A DNA stretch of 7,219 nucleotides from Chromatiales bacterium. Lineage in GTDB: Bacteria > Pseudomonadota > Gammaproteobacteria > SZUA-152. The notes under the pieces were generated by a model. It made no database searches, was not told where the DNA came from, and worked only from the letters and a program-made list of their open reading frames with translations. The stretch lies in assembly GCA_026999335.1 (NCBI GenBank), contig JALTPW010000924.1, forward strand, positions 1-7,219, given 5' to 3'. This document shows, in pieces, positions 6,121 to 7,219 of this stretch (positions are counted from its first letter, which is position 1; every line of letters begins with the position of its first letter). A program made the translations under genes and the position numbers.

Positions 6121-6338
6121 GCCGCCTCTATGAATTTCTTGCCTCAGCAAACCCGCAAGCTGCGGCCCAGACCATTCAATCCTTGACGAAGGCCCCAGCA
6201 CGCATCGGTGAGCGCCTTGATGAATTTGAAGGACGTGAGGTTCGTCGTCTTCTCATCAGGCGGTATGGGATGCGTTATGAATTAATCAGCGATACTCTGT
6301 ATGTACTCAGAATCTGGCATACCCGCGAACACAGGTAG
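6080..6338 (+). pseudogene. RelE/ParE-family toxin, frameshifted remnant
   Basis: From ATG 6080, which overlaps an out-of-frame TGA as TGATG, the first codons read MDIKL; the frame then closes after 17 codons. Moving by one base at 6095 (CTGAACC where CTGACC is expected) restores TNRAIAN-LSRLYEFLASANPQAA, then RIGERLDEFEGREVRRLLIRRYGMRYEL and LYVLRIWHTREHR, the clear body and C terminus of a RelE/ParE mRNA-interferase/gyrase-poison-type toxin. The C-terminal WHTRE signature is present. About six residues (L...PR type) seem missing between TKAPA and RIGERL, judged from recalled relatives. The uninterrupted part begins only at TTG 6117, inside the antitoxin's stop region, lacking the first strand of the fold. 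Activity is unlikely unless the shift is a sequencing error. Confidence 0.7.
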
Positions 6339-6380
6339 TGGTTGAGTACAGCACAGCGGAAAAAATTACCTTGCGGAAAC

Positions 6381-6460
6381 GTAGCCTGGGTTGAGCCTGC
6401 GAAACCCGGGGGAGCCGGTGCGATAAACTCCCGGGTTTCGCTACGCTCAACCCAGGCTAC
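6381..6460. repeat. 80-base imperfect palindrome, intergenic repeat element
   Basis: GTAGCCTGGGTTGAGC (6381-6396) pairs perfectly with 6445-6460 (16 bp). After a small internal loop (6397-6398 against 6442-6444), GCGAAACCCGGG (6399-6410) pairs perfectly with 6430-6441 (12 bp), leaving a 19-base loop. The GTAGCC(T/C)GGGT..AGC...CGAAACCCGGG wording is a common dispersed intergenic repeat in proteobacteria; its out-of-frame translation gives the familiar WVERSETR peptide. It separates the two TA modules and has no T-run on either side. Confidence 0.8.
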
Positions 6461-6493
6461 TTGCTGGATCGAGCCGCCTCCCCGACCTCCGCC

Positions 6494-6529
6494 TTGAAAA
6501 AAATCAAAATGGAACCAAAATGATTCCAT
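6494..6529 (+). promoter_or_regulatory. promoter/operator of the second TA module
   Basis: A near-perfect palindrome, ATGGAACCA (6509-6517), AAA, TGATTCCAT (6521-6529), has 8 of 9 arm pairs matching. It overlaps the candidate promoter: TTGAAA (6494-6499) with a weak AATGAT (6519-6524) at 19 bases. It ends 21 bases before the antitoxin ATG, the usual place for an RHH antitoxin operator. Confidence 0.5.
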
Positions 6530-6550
6530 GTTAACAACAGGCGCTTTCCC

Positions 6551-6793
6551 ATGGCAACCGTCACCCTAAAGAACATCCCGGACGATCTCTACGAACAGCT
6601 TAAAACCGCCGCCCGTGCACACCGTCGATCCATCAACAGCGAATTGATCAATTGCCTGGAAACGGTACTGAAACCCAGAAAGGTAAGCCCGCAAGAGCGG
6701 CTGGCCCATCTGCGCAGCATACGGCCGCACATCGACCCGGACGCCATCAGCCTCGAAGAACTACAGCAGGCCATCGACGAAGACCGCCCATAA
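6551..6793 (+). CDS. Arc/FitA-type ribbon-helix-helix antitoxin
   Basis: An 80-residue antitoxin of the VapB/FitA kind. The N terminus ATVTLKNIPDDLYEQLKTAA is a strand followed by helix A; AHRRSINSELINCLETVL (about 23-40) is the turn and helix B of an Arc-type RHH fold. The rest (SPQERLAHLRSI...DPDAISLEELQQAIDEDRP) is the acidic, helical toxin-binding tail. It should dimerise, bind the palindrome at 6509-6529 and neutralise the PIN toxin encoded next. Only a weak AGG (6539-6541) precedes ATG 6551, at nine bases. The stop overlaps the toxin's first codon by four bases (ATAA at 6790-6793), which implies translational coupling. The gene looks intact. Confidence 0.88.
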   Translation: MATVTLKNIPDDLYEQLKTAARAHRRSINSELINCLETVLKPRKVSPQERLAHLRSIRPHIDPDAISLEELQQAIDEDRP

Positions 6794-7194
6794 TCGTTGC
6801 CGACACCCATGTGATCGCCTATCTGGGCATCCCATCGCCATACACGGAACTGGCGGAACAGCTATTACTCAAGGATTCAGATTGGGTTGCCCCGCAACTG
6901 TGGCGAAGCGAACTGCGCAATGTCCTGGCCTTGTATTTACGCCAGTCTCTCATGACCTTTGACGAGGCCATTCGCATTCAATCGGCGATGGAAGAACTGC
7001 TACAGGACAAGGAATATGACATCAGTTCCCTCGATATTCTGAGCGTGGTAAACAGCAGCACGGCTTCAGCATACGATTGTGAATTCATTGCACTGGCGAA
7101 GAACTTCAACACCCGTCTGGTCACAATGGACAAGAAGCTCGCCAATGCATTTCCGGAAACAGCTGTTTTGTTGACAGATGCCATAGATCGTTAA
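6790..7194 (+). CDS. vapC: PIN-domain toxin (VapC-like RNase), ATA at the expected start
   Basis: A 134-residue PIN-domain protein, normal for VapC. The four acidic residues that hold Mg2+ are all present: Asp5 (IVADTHV), Glu41 (WRSELRNV), Asp96 (SAYDCEFIALA) and Asp114 (LVTMDKKL). VapC toxins are endoribonucleases that cut tRNA or rRNA. The usual DTNV is DTHV here (Asn to His at residue 7). The frame has no ATG, GTG or TTG near the family N terminus. ATA (6790-6792) occupies the position where relatives have ATG in an ATGA overlap with the antitoxin stop; GTG 6811 would remove Asp5, and an in-frame TTG at 6652 would add 46 unrelated residues. So it either starts at AUA by coupling, very weakly, or is silent. 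The rest is undamaged, and the stop is 25 bases from the window end. Confidence 0.8.
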   Translation: MIVADTHVIAYLGIPSPYTELAEQLLLKDSDWVAPQLWRSELRNVLALYLRQSLMTFDEAIRIQSAMEELLQDKEYDISSLDILSVVNSSTASAYDCEFIALAKNFNTRLVTMDKKLANAFPETAVLLTDAIDR

Positions 7195-7219
7195 ATCCAC
7201 ATGATCGGACGAAGAACCA

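Noticed and set aside
5752..6201. Minus-strand frame of 149 codons opposite the CopG-like gene
   Set aside because: The plus strand carries recognisable antitoxin and toxin sequence there; the minus frame shows no motif and no ribosome-binding site.
6275..6529. Minus-strand frame containing WVERSETR
   Set aside because: This peptide is the well-known chance translation of the dispersed palindromic repeat at 6381-6460, not a gene.
6652..6789. N-terminal extension of the PIN toxin from TTG 6652
   Set aside because: It overlaps the antitoxin in another frame, has no SD, and encodes basic low-complexity text unlike any PIN protein.

Overview
The window looks like chromosomal DNA from a gammaproteobacterium, possibly of the Chromatiales/Thiotrichales kind (an inference; no taxon-specific marker is present). 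IF-1, ClpA, ClpS and isocitrate dehydrogenase all closely resemble their E. coli versions. The order infA > < clpA-clpS is the usual gammaproteobacterial arrangement, with infA convergent to clpA.

Layout. (1) 1-298, minus strand: the start of a secreted TPR protein resembling PgaA, the outer-membrane exporter of poly-N-acetylglucosamine; it runs off the left edge. (2) 573-809, plus: a 78-residue protein of unknown function, followed by a 343-base gene-free stretch. (3) 1153-1371, plus: infA with a clear terminator. Between it and clpA lie two GC-rich hairpins of similar design that look like a REP-type repeat pair. (4) 1622-4285, minus: clpS then clpA, the N-degron adaptor and the AAA+ unfoldase of the ClpAP protease. 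(5) 4409-5665, minus: icd, the NADP-dependent TCA-cycle isocitrate dehydrogenase. Its short leader carries a terminator-like hairpin with a competing alternative hairpin. (6) 5774-7194, plus: an accessory strip with two toxin-antitoxin (TA) modules in tandem, separated by an 80-base imperfect palindrome.

The accessory strip is the most unusual part. The first module (CopG/RHH antitoxin plus RelE/ParE toxin) keeps its promoter, an operator-like palindrome and a good Shine-Dalgarno, but appears decayed. The expected antitoxin ATG reads ATA, a helix-turn segment of about 9 residues is missing, the antitoxin tail runs past the expected stop, and the toxin has a one-base shift after its fifth codon plus a small internal gap. 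The second module (Arc-type RHH antitoxin plus PIN-domain toxin) looks intact, with all four PIN acidic residues. However, its toxin also has ATA where ATG is expected, inside a 4-base overlap with the antitoxin stop. Either both modules are being silenced at initiation or AUA is used as a deliberately weak start.

The housekeeping genes are ordinary. The TA strip, the icd leader and the repeat elements carry what is worth a second look. I see no CRISPR array, tRNA, rRNA, insertion-sequence transposase or evident new multi-gene system.
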